A DNA stretch of 64,000 nucleotides, taken from Oceanimonas pelagia. GTDB lineage: Bacteria; Pseudomonadota; Gammaproteobacteria; Enterobacterales; Aeromonadaceae. The notes under the pieces were generated by a model. The model saw only the letters and a list, made by a program, of their open reading frames with translations. It was not told where the DNA came from and made no database searches. This document shows, piece after piece, positions 36,701 through 44,616 of the stretch. The stretch covers positions 3,394,501 to 3,458,500 of the forward strand of contig NZ_CP118224.1 in assembly GCF_030849025.1 (NCBI RefSeq). The letters run 5' to 3'. Each line of letters opens with the position of its first letter. The stretch's first letter is position 1. The position numbers were made by a program, and so were the translations under genes.

Positions 36701-36853
36701 ATAGCCGGTGCTCACGGTGATCACCGTGTTGGTCATTTCCGGATATTCACGCACCTGCATTTTCTGCAGGGCCTGCAGCCCCAGCAGCACGATCAGCAGG
36801 CTGATCGAGACGGCCAGCACCGGCCGTTTAATGAAGATATCGGTAAAACGCAT
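33776..36853 (-). CDS. RND multidrug efflux permease
   Basis: Inner-membrane proton-driven pump of the HAE1 class, 1025 residues with the 1+5+1+5 helix plan. N-terminal MRFTDIFIKRPVLAVSISLL, and YPEMTNTVITVSTGYYGASA in the porter domain. The proton relay lies in helix 4 (GLVVDDAIVVVENVDRH, two Asp), with a Lys region in the second half. It is nearer the VexH/MexK-like branch than AcrB by its N-terminal pattern, which is a judgement by eye. It follows its adaptor by 12 nt. No outer-membrane factor is in the window. Confidence 0.95.
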   Translation of the reverse strand: MRFTDIFIKRPVLAVSISLLIVLLGLQALQKMQVREYPEMTNTVITVSTGYYGASADLIQGFITQPLEQAIAQADNIDFMTSSSSNGSSRITVQMKLNTDSNAALSDILARVNSVRSQLPREAEDPSLEMTTGASTSIMYISFSSEQLNSPQINDYLERVVRPQFYSVDGVAKINLFGGAKFALRIWLDPLRLAAQQLTAPEVLSVLQANNYQAAAGQATGYYMLYNSDINTQIETAEELESLVIATRNDAVVRLRDVARVSLEKSHDVVRALADGQPAVIIGVDPTPSANPLTVAENVRNMLPDLERNMPDTIKMELLYDATDAINESIHEVVKTILEASLIVVVVITLFLGSLRAVLIPIITIPLSLIGVAILMSLFGFSINLMTLLAMVLAIGLVVDDAIVVVENVDRHIKAGESPYRAAILGTREIAVPVITMTITLAAVYAPIALMGGITGSLFKEFALTLAGAVFISGVVALTLSPMMCSRLLKPHVNPSRFEQGVENTLDRLTDGYARMLDAVLARRPVVIAFALLVFGSMPVLFSFIPSELAPSEDKGAFLMMAKAPNTANLDYIENNMRKAVEVLNKDDALSTSLTIAGVPNANQGLAVAVLKPWSQRDAQKAVIERLTPPLQAIPAVAISAFEFPELPGASSGLPVQYVLTTPNNFESLYEVAAEVLQKVSRSPLFVYSELDLAFDAGTMKIQVNRDKAGAYGVTMQDIALTLSTMMSDGYVNRVDLDGRSYEVIPQVARADRLNPDSIKDYYVRAHNGDMVPLANLVSITMEAQPRALPHYNQLNSATIGAVLTPGVSMGDAIGFLEQSVTAELPAGYNHDYLGAARQFVTEGNALYMTFLLALFIIFLVLASQFESVRDPLVIMVSVPLAISGALVALAWGLATMNIYTQVGLITLVGIITKHGILMCEVAKEEQLHRGRDRTQAIRVAARIRLRAILMTTAAMVAGLIPLLFAEGAGAFSRFGMGIVIVSGLSIGTLFTLFVLPVIYTFLASRHRPLPEFDETQAPKALAGH

Positions 36854-36865
36854 GGGGTTCTCCGC

Positions 36866-37987
36866 TTACAGCAGGGGGGCCGACGCCGGGGTGTCGAGGG
36901 CGTCGCTTTCCACCGGGTTGACCCGGCTGCCGTTGGACAGGCGCACCTGGCCCGAGGTGACGATGATTTCACCGGCTTCCAGGCCCTTCACCACCCGGGC
37001 ATAGTCGGCTTCCCGCTCGGCCACGTCCACCACCCGCTGACGGGCGACCTGCACGGTCTCGCCGCTGTCGGTGGTTTCTTCCTGCACCACGTACACGGTC
37101 TGGCCGTAGAGGGTGAAGTTGATGGCGTGCTGGGGCACCAGGATCTGGCCGGTCTTCACCGGCAGCTGCACGTTCAGCTTGGCGAACATGCCCGAGCGCA
37201 GCTTGCCGTCCTGGTTGGGTATGCTGGCCTGCACCTGCACTACCCCCGACTCCGGATTGATCTGCGGTTCAATGGCGGTGATTTCGCCTTCAAACGGCGT
37301 CTCCGGGTAGGCGTCCACCAGAATGTTCAGGGCCTGGCCCACTTTAATGTCGGCGATGCGGGTCTGGGGAATGGTAAAGCGAATACGGAACTGGCTGATG
37401 TCCTCCAGCCGGGCGATGTCGGTGCCGGCATTCAGGTACTGGCCGAGAAAGGCGTTGCGAATGCCCATGACGCCGTCAAAGGGCGCGCGAATGGTGCGCC
37501 GTTCAATGGTGGCCTTGAGCGAGTCGATCTGACCCTGCAGCTCCCGGTAGCTGGCGTCGGCTTCATCCAGCTGGCCCTTGGATACGGAGCCGCGCTGGAA
37601 CAGCTGGCGCATGCGCGTCAGGTTGGCCTGCACCGCCGGCAGCCGGCCTTCGGCGCTGCGCAGGTTGGCCTTTTCCACGTCGGCGTCGAGTTCGAGCAGC
37701 ACTTCGCCGGCCTTGACGCGCTGGCCGGACTCAAAGTGAATGGCGCGCACGATGCCGGCGGACTCGTTGCTCACGTTAATGCCCTGAATCGGTTCGATAA
37801 AGCCGATGGCGGCAATGCGCGGCGTCCAGTCGACCGGGGTGACCTCGGTCACCGTGACCGGAAAGCTGGGCACCGGCTGATTGGCGAAGTACTGGGCCAT
37901 CATGTTTTGCTTGAACAGGTTAAAACCAATGACGCTGCCGAAGATCAGAATCACCAGCAGCAGCATGGACAGGGTCCATTTTTTCAT
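36866..37987 (-). CDS. RND efflux membrane fusion protein
   Basis: 373-residue AcrA/MexE-type periplasmic adaptor. An uncleaved-looking N-terminal helix is followed by the lipoyl domain (GIVRAIHFESGQRVKAGEVLLELD), an alpha-hairpin (about 105-160), the second lipoyl half (IRAPFDGVMGIRNAFLGQYL), a beta-barrel and a membrane-proximal domain. It is in one operon with the TetR gene (25 nt upstream) and the pump (12 nt downstream). Confidence 0.95.
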   Translation of the reverse strand: MKKWTLSMLLLVILIFGSVIGFNLFKQNMMAQYFANQPVPSFPVTVTEVTPVDWTPRIAAIGFIEPIQGINVSNESAGIVRAIHFESGQRVKAGEVLLELDADVEKANLRSAEGRLPAVQANLTRMRQLFQRGSVSKGQLDEADASYRELQGQIDSLKATIERRTIRAPFDGVMGIRNAFLGQYLNAGTDIARLEDISQFRIRFTIPQTRIADIKVGQALNILVDAYPETPFEGEITAIEPQINPESGVVQVQASIPNQDGKLRSGMFAKLNVQLPVKTGQILVPQHAINFTLYGQTVYVVQEETTDSGETVQVARQRVVDVAEREADYARVVKGLEAGEIIVTSGQVRLSNGSRVNPVESDALDTPASAPLL

Positions 37988-38012
37988 TTAAGTCACTCCC
38001 GCGACATAGTTG

Positions 38013-38579
38013 TTAGCGTTTTAAAATGGCGTTCCAGGCCGCATCCATCAGCTCGTCAAAAATGGCGTCGTTCAGCTGAATGCAGCCCCGGGTGTGTTTT
38101 TGGGTCAGCAGCATCAGGTTTTCCAGTGCCAGAAAACCCAGCAACTGTGCCGGCAAATCCCGAAACAGGCCGGTTTCCCGGCCGCGCTCAAAAAACTCGA
38201 ACACAGGCTTGAAATAGCGCTCATCCATGCGTTCTTCCTCTTCCCGGTTGAACAGAGGAGAGGCCTCGTACTGAACCCGGTACAGCAGGCAGTCGGCATT
38301 GCTCAGCAGGTAGTGCAGGCAGTTCTGCCACAGCACGCGAAACTGCTCGTAGCAGGGGGTTTGCGTGTCGACGTTCTTCAGCAGGGCCTGGGAGACCTCC
38401 TGCAGCCGCTCCTCGTGCACACAGCGCAGCAGGCTTTCCTTGTCCTTGAAGTAGCGGTAAATGGTGCCGGTGGCCACTTCGGCCTCCTGCGCCACCAGGT
38501 GCATCGACATGCCCTGAAAGCCGCGGTTGGCGATCAGGTGTTCCGCCGCATTGAGAATGCGCTCGCGTTTGTTGGTCAT
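38013..38579 (-). CDS. TetR-family repressor of the RND operon
   Basis: 188 residues. The N-terminal HTH is ERILNAAEHLIANRGFQGMSMHLVAQEAEVATGTIYRYFKDKE-like (shortened here to its core, VATGTIYRYFKDKESLL), followed by a ligand-binding helical domain. As first gene of the efflux operon with a perfect palindrome 31 nt upstream, it is very probably an autoregulating repressor released by pump substrates. Confidence 0.93.
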   Translation of the reverse strand: MTNKRERILNAAEHLIANRGFQGMSMHLVAQEAEVATGTIYRYFKDKESLLRCVHEERLQEVSQALLKNVDTQTPCYEQFRVLWQNCLHYLLSNADCLLYRVQYEASPLFNREEEERMDERYFKPVFEFFERGRETGLFRDLPAQLLGFLALENLMLLTQKHTRGCIQLNDAIFDELMDAAWNAILKR

Positions 38580-38609
38580 GATGTTCTGTCCGGATTCTGA
38601 ATTGCGAAT

Positions 38610-38625
38610 GAATGAACGTTCATTC
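38610..38625. promoter_or_regulatory. TetR operator candidate
   Basis: GAATGAACGTTCATTC is a perfect 16-bp palindrome in the tetR leader, with an additional GAATGAATG overlap on the left, matching the usual size and position of TetR operators. Confidence 0.75.
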
Positions 38626-38753
38626 CTTTGCCGATTCTAGGGATTTGCCGGCCCAAGTCAATTGCCGGTGACCGATCCTTTGTTCACTTTAGTTAAAAAA
38701 AACGTCACTTTGCCGACAAAATCGGCAGATGCACGGCGGGAGCAAAAAAGTGC

Positions 38754-38782
38754 TGGACAAGGGGAGGGGCTGACCTTAGTAT
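38754..38782 (+). promoter_or_regulatory. Sigma-70 promoter of the tRNA operon
   Basis: TGGACA (38754-38759), a 17-nt spacer and TAGTAT (38777-38782), followed by a GC-rich discriminator (CGCAGCG) typical of stringently controlled stable-RNA promoters. The first tRNA starts 20 nt later. A short hairpin, TGCCGA-CAAAA-TCGGCA (38711-38727), lies upstream. Confidence 0.7.
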
Positions 38783-38802
38783 TCGCAGCGTCCAATTATA
38801 GA

Positions 38803-38879
<77 letters not shown>

Positions 38880-38903
38880 TTCGGTATTGGACGGTAGAAC
38901 ATT

Positions 38904-38980
38904 GGTGACCGTAGCTCAGTTGGTAGAGTCCCGGATTGTGATTCCGGTTGTCGCGGGTTCGAGCCCCGTCGGTCACCCCA
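38904..38980 (+). tRNA. hisR: tRNA-His (anticodon GTG)
   Basis: 77 nt including the extra 5' G(-1) that pairs with C73 and marks tRNA-His. Acceptor GTGACCG / CGGTCAC, anticodon loop around ATTGTGATT, T-arm GGGTTCGAGCCCC, CCA encoded. Confidence 0.98.
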
Positions 38981-39012
38981 GTTTCAGGCCACGGCCTGAA
39001 AGCAGTAAATAT

Positions 39013-39098
39013 GCGAGGGTGGCGGAATTGGTAGACGCGCTAGCTTCAGGTGTTAGTGTCCTTCGGACGTGGGGGTTCAAGTCCCCCCCTTCGCACCA
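39013..39098 (+). tRNA. leuT: tRNA-Leu (anticodon CAG)
   Basis: 86-nt class II tRNA with a long variable arm (GTGTCCTTCGGACGT), anticodon CAG, acceptor GCGAGGG / CCTTCGC with one G-U pair, and CCA encoded. Confidence 0.98.
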
Positions 39099-39132
39099 CT
39101 GCTTTCAAACACATTCGCAAGAGCAAATGTCA

Positions 39133-39196
39133 CGGCGTTTAGCGCAGCATTGTAACGCATCTCGTGTTTTGGGAATAAGCAGACCAGAGGGTCGCA
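39133..39196 (+). pseudogene. Decayed tRNA-Pro copy between leuT and proM
   Basis: CGGCGTTTAGCGCAGC, then TGTAACGCATCT, TTTTGGGA and GACCAGAGGGTCGCA match the intact tRNA-Pro at 39232-39308 in order, with base changes and an insertion in the anticodon arm. The T-arm and acceptor 3' strand are missing, so it cannot fold as a tRNA. Confidence 0.8.
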
Positions 39197-39231
39197 CCCG
39201 AGCAGAACGAAGAAAGTAAAATAGAAGTTTC

Positions 39232-39308
<77 letters not shown>

Positions 39309-39313
39309 GAATT

Positions 39314-39337
39314 ACCGACCTTAGCGTCGGTTTTTTT
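39314..39337 (+). terminator. Rho-independent terminator of the tRNA operon
   Basis: ACCGAC-CTTAGC-GTCGGT hairpin immediately followed by seven T, 5 nt after tRNA-Pro. Confidence 0.9.
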
Positions 39338-39465
39338 GTGCCCGGCGTTTGGCACCGTCTTTTCCTCTCCTACTGCCCACTTCGGGCCAATCCCACACAG
39401 CGCGGGACTTGCGCGGGAATTAACCATACAATGTGACCCAGGTCTCTGTATTACACGGCTTTTCA

Positions 39466-40284
39466 ATGGCTGACGAAACAAAACTCAAAAAAACCAAAAC
39501 CACCAGGCCGGCCGGTGCCACTCAGGTGCAATCCCTGTCCCGGGCGCTGCTGTTGCTGGAGCGGCTGGCCGCCTCCGACATGGGCATGTCGCTTACCGAC
39601 GTGGCCGGCAGTCTGGGGCTGGCACCGTCCACCGCTCACCGTCTGCTCAACAGTTTGCGCAGCCATGACTTTGTCGATCTCGACGAAACCCAGGGGCTGT
39701 GGAGCATTGGTGTGAATGCCTTTTCCATCGGCAATGCCTACCTCAAGAAGCGCGACTTTATTGCCCAGGCCCGGCCGCACATGAAACGGCTGGTGGCGGA
39801 AACCGGCGAAACCTCCAACCTGGCCATTCTGGAGCAGGGCAGCGTGGTCTATGTGGGCCAGGTGGAATCGCCCCAGACCATGCGCATGGTGGTGTCGCTG
39901 GGCAGCCGCTCGCCGGTGCACGCCGCCGGCGTGGGCAAGGCACTGCTGTCGGCGCTGCCGATGAAGGAAGCGCTGGAGCTGGTGCGCAAGGGCGGCATGA
40001 AGTCCTACACCGAGCGCACCATTATCAATCCCAGCCGGTTCGAGCAGGAACTGCTGAAAATTGCCCGGCAGGGCTACTCCCTCGACGACGAAGAGCAGTT
40101 TGAAGGCCTGCGCTGCATCGCCGCCAATATCTACAATGAACACGGTGAGGCGGTGGCCGCCATTTCCATCTCCGGCCCGGCGGTACGGGTAAAGTGGGAA
40201 CGCATTCCCCAGCTCAGCGCCCTGGTGATGGACGCCGCCAGGGAAGTTACTCAGGCCATCGGCGGCAAGGCGCCCAAAGTCTAA
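39466..40284 (+). CDS. IclR-family regulator (AllR/KdgR-like)
   Basis: 272 residues from MADETKLKK. The N-terminal winged HTH contains SLTDVAGSLGLAPSTAHRLLNSL; the IclR effector domain (about 90-265) includes SPVHAAGVGKALLSALP and DDEEQFEGLRCIAANIY. The closest functional relatives by eye are AllR-type regulators, which repress gcl operons in response to glyoxylate or allantoin. The gcl operon is 3-8 kb away, beyond the norspermidine genes, so control of that operon is a reasonable guess only. Confidence 0.88.
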   Translation: MADETKLKKTKTTRPAGATQVQSLSRALLLLERLAASDMGMSLTDVAGSLGLAPSTAHRLLNSLRSHDFVDLDETQGLWSIGVNAFSIGNAYLKKRDFIAQARPHMKRLVAETGETSNLAILEQGSVVYVGQVESPQTMRMVVSLGSRSPVHAAGVGKALLSALPMKEALELVRKGGMKSYTERTIINPSRFEQELLKIARQGYSLDDEEQFEGLRCIAANIYNEHGEAVAAISISGPAVRVKWERIPQLSALVMDAAREVTQAIGGKAPKV

Positions 40285-40389
40285 GGGCGTGTAGCCGGTA
40301 TAATTTTTACTGCTTGTTTTACCGTGCCCTCCGTCGGCCAAAGCGCACTGCTTCTCCGGCACGCCGTAAACCCCTCCCTGGGGGCTCCG

Positions 40390-40409
40390 CTGCGCCATCC
40401 CTGGCGCAG
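40390..40409. repeat. 20-nt inverted repeat between iclR and the norspermidine genes
   Basis: CTGCGCCATCCCTGGCGCAG, with 8-bp arms, lies in a GC-rich stretch (40340-40440) that also holds CCCCTCCC / GGGGG blocks. It may be a dispersed palindromic element; I see no gene. Confidence 0.4.
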
Positions 40410-40506
40410 AGGGCGCGGCGAAGCAGACGCCCTTTGTCCTCCTGCCTGGCTATTGAGTTGACTGACGGGAGCAGACAGGCGACATAGAAAGCTTCGTATT
40501 GCGTAC

Positions 40507-40536
40507 AAAAAAGGCCAGTCTTTCGACTGGCCTTTT
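40507..40536 (-). terminator. Terminator of the norspermidine operon
   Basis: Stem AAAAGGCCAGTC / GACTGGCCTTTT with a TTTC loop, 17 nt after the dehydrogenase stop; T-rich on the minus strand. Confidence 0.9.
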
Positions 40537-40552
40537 GCATGGCTGACTAAGC

Positions 40553-41791
40553 TCAGAAGCTCAGCGGGCGGTCGCCCTGCTCGTCCTTGATGCGGGTCGG
40601 CAGACCCATTTCGTTGAGCAGGTTGATGAAGGGCTTGGGATCCAGCTCTTCCACGTTGACCATTTTCTTCACGTCCCACTCGCCGCTGGCGATCAGCAGG
40701 GCCGCGGCTACCGGCGGTACGCCGGCGGTGTAGGAAATACCCTGGCTGCCCACTTCGGCATAGGCCTCGGCGTGATCGGCCACGTTGTAGATGAACACTT
40801 CCTTGTCCTTGCCGTCCTTCTTTCCCTTCACCTGATCACCGATGCAGGTCTTGCCGGTGTAGTCGGGGGCCAGGGAAGAGGGATCGGGCAGCACGGCTTT
40901 CACCACCTTGAGCGGCACCACTTCCAGGCCCTCGGCGGTCTTCACCGGCTGCTCGGACAGCAGGCCCAGGTTCTTGAGCACGGTGAACACATTGATGTAG
41001 TGCTCGCCAAAGCCCATCCAGAAGCGTACGTTGGGCACGCCCAGGTTCTGGGACAGGGAGTGGATCTCGTCGTGACCGGTCATGTAGCTGGTCTGCATGC
41101 CCACCACCGGCAGATCGTCGGTGCGCTTGTGCTCGAACATTCGGTTCTGCACCCACTCATTGTTCTGCCAGGACCAGACCCGGCCGGTGAACTCGCGGAA
41201 GTTGATTTCCGGATCGAAGTTGGTGGCAAAGTAGCGGCCGTGGCTGCCGGCGTTGATGTCGATGATGTCGATGGAGTCCACGCTGTCGAAGTATTCGTTC
41301 ACCGCCACGGCGGCGTAGGCGTTGACCACGCCCGGATCAAAGCCGGCGCCGAGAATGGCGGTAATGCCCTTCTCTTCACAGATGGCTTTGCGCTTCCACT
41401 CGTAGTTGGCGTACCAGGGCGGATTTTCGCAGATCTTGGTCGGATCTTCGTGAATGGCGGTGTCGAGGTAGGCGGCGCCGGTCTCGATACAGGCCTGCAG
41501 CACCGACATATTGATGAAAGCCGATCCGACATTGATCACCAGTTGCGACTGTGTTTTGTCAATCAATGCCTTGGTGGCTTCGATATCGAGCGCATCCAGG
41601 GCATGGGCTTGCAATTCACCGGCAACCTTGAGGCTGCCCTTTTCCCGCACGCTGTCGACGATTTGCTGGCACTTGGCAACAGTACGCGAGGCGATGTGAA
41701 TGTTACCCAGCACATCGTTATGTTGCGCACACTTGTGGGCAACAACCTGGGCAACACCACCGGCACCAATAATCAGAACGTTCTTCTTCAT
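40553..41791 (-). CDS. Carboxynorspermidine/carboxyspermidine synthase (saccharopine-dehydrogenase family)
   Basis: NADPH-dependent enzyme that condenses aspartate semialdehyde with a diamine to form carboxy(nor)spermidine. The 412 residues begin with a Rossmann fold (NVLIIGAGGVAQVVAHKCAQ). INVGSAFINMSVLQACIETGA and ILGAGFDPGVVNAYAAVA are family landmarks. It lies 51 nt after nspC on the same strand. The third Vibrio gene, the diaminobutyrate aminotransferase/decarboxylase, is not in this window, so diaminopropane would have to come from elsewhere; putrescine as substrate would give spermidine. Confidence 0.93.
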   Translation of the reverse strand: MKKNVLIIGAGGVAQVVAHKCAQHNDVLGNIHIASRTVAKCQQIVDSVREKGSLKVAGELQAHALDALDIEATKALIDKTQSQLVINVGSAFINMSVLQACIETGAAYLDTAIHEDPTKICENPPWYANYEWKRKAICEEKGITAILGAGFDPGVVNAYAAVAVNEYFDSVDSIDIIDINAGSHGRYFATNFDPEINFREFTGRVWSWQNNEWVQNRMFEHKRTDDLPVVGMQTSYMTGHDEIHSLSQNLGVPNVRFWMGFGEHYINVFTVLKNLGLLSEQPVKTAEGLEVVPLKVVKAVLPDPSSLAPDYTGKTCIGDQVKGKKDGKDKEVFIYNVADHAEAYAEVGSQGISYTAGVPPVAAALLIASGEWDVKKMVNVEELDPKPFINLLNEMGLPTRIKDEQGDRPLSF

Positions 41792-41842
41792 CTTTTTCCT
41801 CTGGAGCCTCCTTGAAAGGCTGCGTTGTGGTTACTCCATGCC

Positions 41843-42955
41843 TCAGGAGAGGCTGTCTACAAAGTCGTCAAAGGTAAATTCCCTGACCAGGTTTACGCTG
41901 CCGTCGAGCTCGCGCACGGCAATGGCGGGCATCTGCACGCCGTTAAACCAGTTTTTCTTCACCATGGTGTAGCCGGCGGCATCGATAAAGGATAGCCGAT
42001 CCCCCACCTGCAACGGCCGGTCGAAGTTGAATTCGCCGAAAATGTCGCCGGCCAGGCAGGACTTGCCACACACCATGTACTGATGTTCGCCCTCGTTGGG
42101 GGCCATTTTGGCGCTCTCCCGGTAGATTAGCAGATCGAGCATATGGGCCTCGATGGAGCTGTCGACGATGGCCAGCTGCTTGCCGTTGAACAGGGTGTCG
42201 AGCACGGTTACTTCCAGCGAGGTGCTCATGGTGATGGAGGCCTCGCCGGGCTCCAGATACACCTGCACGCCAAAGCGCTCGGAAAAGGCTCTGAGCCGGG
42301 CGCAGAAGCGGTCCACCGGGTAGCCTTCGCCGGTGAAGTGAATACCGCCGCCCAGGCTCACCCAGGTGATCTGCGGCTGTTCCAGCAGGCCGCCGAACTT
42401 GTGTTCAATTTCGCCCAGCATGCGGTCAAACAGCTCAAAGTCGCTGTTTTCGCAGTTGTTGTGGATCATGAAGCCGGAGATTTTGTCCATCACCCGCAGC
42501 ACCTTGTCCGCATCCCACTCGCCCAGGCGGCTGAAGGGGCGGGACGGATCGGCAATGATGAACTCGGAGCTGGACACCCCCGGGTTCAGGCGCAGGCCGC
42601 GCACATGGCTGGCAGACGCTGTTTCAAAGCGCTCAAGCTGACCGATGGTGTTGAAGATGATCTTGTCGGAGTGGGCCAGCACTTCCTCAATTTCGTGATC
42701 GGCATAGGCCACGCTGTAGGCATGGGTTTCACCGCCGAACTTCTGCTTGCCGAGCTTCACTTCGTTGAGGGAGGAAGAGGTGGTGCCGTCCATGTACTGG
42801 CTCATCAGGTCGAACACCGACCAGGTGGCAAAGCATTTCAGGGCCAGCAGCGCCTTGGCGCCGGAGTGCTCGCGCACATAGGCGATTTTCTCCATGTTGC
42901 GCAGCAGCTTGGCCTTGTCGATGAGATAGTAAGGCGTCTTGATCACTCGGGTCAT
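41843..42955 (-). CDS. nspC: Carboxynorspermidine decarboxylase
   Basis: PLP fold-type III decarboxylase, about 370 residues. The PLP Lys is in LLALKCFATWSVFD; GGETHAYSVAY, SLGGGIHFTGEGY and CGKSCLAGDIFGEF are family motifs. The GGAGGT ribosome-binding site directly abuts the ATG at 42955, whereas a GTG three codons later (42946) has 9-nt spacing. The real start may therefore be that GTG (giving MIKTPYYLIDK), as in shorter family members. First gene of a two-gene polyamine operon. Confidence 0.94.
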   Translation of the reverse strand: MTRVIKTPYYLIDKAKLLRNMEKIAYVREHSGAKALLALKCFATWSVFDLMSQYMDGTTSSSLNEVKLGKQKFGGETHAYSVAYADHEIEEVLAHSDKIIFNTIGQLERFETASASHVRGLRLNPGVSSSEFIIADPSRPFSRLGEWDADKVLRVMDKISGFMIHNNCENSDFELFDRMLGEIEHKFGGLLEQPQITWVSLGGGIHFTGEGYPVDRFCARLRAFSERFGVQVYLEPGEASITMSTSLEVTVLDTLFNGKQLAIVDSSIEAHMLDLLIYRESAKMAPNEGEHQYMVCGKSCLAGDIFGEFNFDRPLQVGDRLSFIDAAGYTMVKKNWFNGVQMPAIAVRELDGSVNLVREFTFDDFVDSLS

Positions 42956-43066
42956 ACCTCCAGGCTGTGAACACCACCCGCGTCCGGGAATTTTAAAGCG
43001 CGTGATTATAGAGGAAAGGTGGTCATGCTTCGAGCAAAAAGTGCGGCAGCGGCGGCGCCGGCAACG

Positions 43067-43094
43067 CAAAAAAAGACCGGCACGGGGGCCGGTC
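43067..43094 (-). terminator. Terminator of the glyoxylate operon
   Basis: Hairpin GACCGGC-ACGGGG-GCCGGTC (43075-43094) followed on the minus strand by seven T. A second hairpin (GAGCCG..CGGCTC, 43113-43131) lies between it and the kinase stop. Confidence 0.85.
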
Positions 43095-43160
43095 TCGCTG
43101 AGAAAAGAGAGTGAGCCGCGCCGGGCGGCTCAAAAATATAGTTGTTGTTTGAGTTCGGGC

Positions 43161-44429
43161 TTACTTCGGCAGCACCAGAATGGCGCGGAAGTCATTGACG
43201 TTGGTGCGGGTCGGGCCGGTTTCCACCAGCGCGCCCAGCTGGGAGAAGAAACCGTAGCTGTCGTTGTTGGCCAGGTAGTCTTCGGCTTTCAGGCCGGCGG
43301 CTTGGGCCTGGGCGTACAGCTCGGGGGTGATCATGGCGCCGGCATTGTCTTCCACGCCGTCAATGCCGTCGGTGTCGGCGGCCAGGGCATAGACGCCGGC
43401 CTGACCCTTGAGTTCGTTGAACAGGCTGAGCATGAATTCGCTGTTGCGGCCGCCCCGGCCGTTGCCCTTGATGGTGACCGTGGTTTCACCGCCGGACAGG
43501 ATCACGCAGGGCGCCTGCACGGGCTGGCCGCATTTGAGGATCTGCTTGGCGATGGCGGCATGCACCTTGGCCACTTCCCGGGCTTCACCCTCGATGCAGT
43601 CACCCAGCACCAGCGGCGCCAGGCCCTTGGAGCGGGCCAGGTGGGCGGCGGCGTCCAGGGCATCCTGGGGAGTGGCAATCATGTGGAACTCGGCCTTGCT
43701 CAGGCGTTCGTCACCGGGCTTGACGGTTTCGGACTCGGGGCTTTCCAGCCAGGCGCGCACATGGGCGCCCACTTCGATGCCGTAGCTGTCGAGAATGGCC
43801 AGGGCCTGGGCGGAGGTGGTCGGATCCGCCACGGTCGGGCCGGAGGCGATTACTGTGGCTTCGTCGCCGGGCACGTCGGAGATGCCCAGCGCGATCAGCC
43901 GCGCCGGGTAGGCGGCGGCGGCCAGGCGGCCACCCTTGATGGCGGACAGGTGCTTGCGCACGCAGTTCATTTCATCGATGGCGGCGCCGGACTTGAGCAG
44001 GGCCTTGTTGATGGCCTGCTTGTCGGACAGGGTCAGCCCCGGAGCCGGCAGGCTCAGCAGGGAAGAGCCACCACCGGACAGCAGGCAGATCACCAGATCG
44101 TCTTCGCCCAGACCCTGCACCAGCTCGAGAATGCGGCGACCCACGCGCTCACCGGCATCATCCGGCACCGGGTGGGCCGCTTCGATGATTTCGATACGCT
44201 CGCAGGGAGCGCCGTGATCGTAACGGGTCACCACCACGCCGGACAGTTCCCCTTCCCAGATGGCGTCCAGCTCGGCGGCCATGGAAGCGGCAGCCTTGCC
44301 GGCCCCGATGACAACGGCTTTTTGACGAGTATCCTTCGGCAGGTATTCGGCCAGGTTACCCTTGGGCAGGGCGGCGGCCACGGCGCTGTCGAATAACTGC
44401 TGTAACAACTCCTTGGGTTGGATATCCAT
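43161..44429 (-). CDS. ttuD: Glycerate 2-kinase, MOFRL family (TtuD/GckA type)
   Basis: Phosphorylates D-glycerate to 2-phosphoglycerate, feeding glyoxylate carbon into glycolysis. 422 residues: an N-terminal DUF4147 domain (VVIGAGKAAASMAAEL, HPVPDDAGERVGRRILEL, LLSGGGSSLLSLP, RKHLSAIKGGRLA, SDVPGD) and a C-terminal MOFRL domain (SGGETTVTIKGNGRGGRNSEFML, DTDGIDG). E. coli uses the unrelated GlxK/GarK; this gene replaces it at the end of the gcl operon. Confidence 0.95.
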   Translation of the reverse strand: MDIQPKELLQQLFDSAVAAALPKGNLAEYLPKDTRQKAVVIGAGKAAASMAAELDAIWEGELSGVVVTRYDHGAPCERIEIIEAAHPVPDDAGERVGRRILELVQGLGEDDLVICLLSGGGSSLLSLPAPGLTLSDKQAINKALLKSGAAIDEMNCVRKHLSAIKGGRLAAAAYPARLIALGISDVPGDEATVIASGPTVADPTTSAQALAILDSYGIEVGAHVRAWLESPESETVKPGDERLSKAEFHMIATPQDALDAAAHLARSKGLAPLVLGDCIEGEAREVAKVHAAIAKQILKCGQPVQAPCVILSGGETTVTIKGNGRGGRNSEFMLSLFNELKGQAGVYALAADTDGIDGVEDNAGAMITPELYAQAQAAGLKAEDYLANNDSYGFFSQLGALVETGPTRTNVNDFRAILVLPK

Positions 44430-44572
44430 TGCAAATACTCCTGAAAAAACGGCTGTCTTGGTGCTGTTGTTGATTCAATAACGGGGTGGGGCAGAACGAC
44501 CGGTGACCAGTGTCTAACACAAAGCCCCCTGAGTGAAAGTCAGCTTGTCACCGGCGTCTGCCCCGAGGTGTA

Positions 44573-44608
44573 CCGAAAAGCGGCTGAAGCCTCAACACCG
44601 CCTTTCGG
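44573..44608 (-). other. Intercistronic hairpin glxR/ttuD
   Basis: CCGAAAAGCGG and CCGCCTTTCGG can pair across a 14-nt loop between glxR and the kinase gene. No T-run; probably an mRNA processing or stability element. Confidence 0.5.
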
Positions 44609-44616
44609 TTCAGGAC

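Noticed and set aside
38711-38727. Terminator upstream of the tRNA operon
   Set aside because: The TGCCGA/TCGGCA hairpin has no following T-run, and no gene ends just before it on the plus strand.
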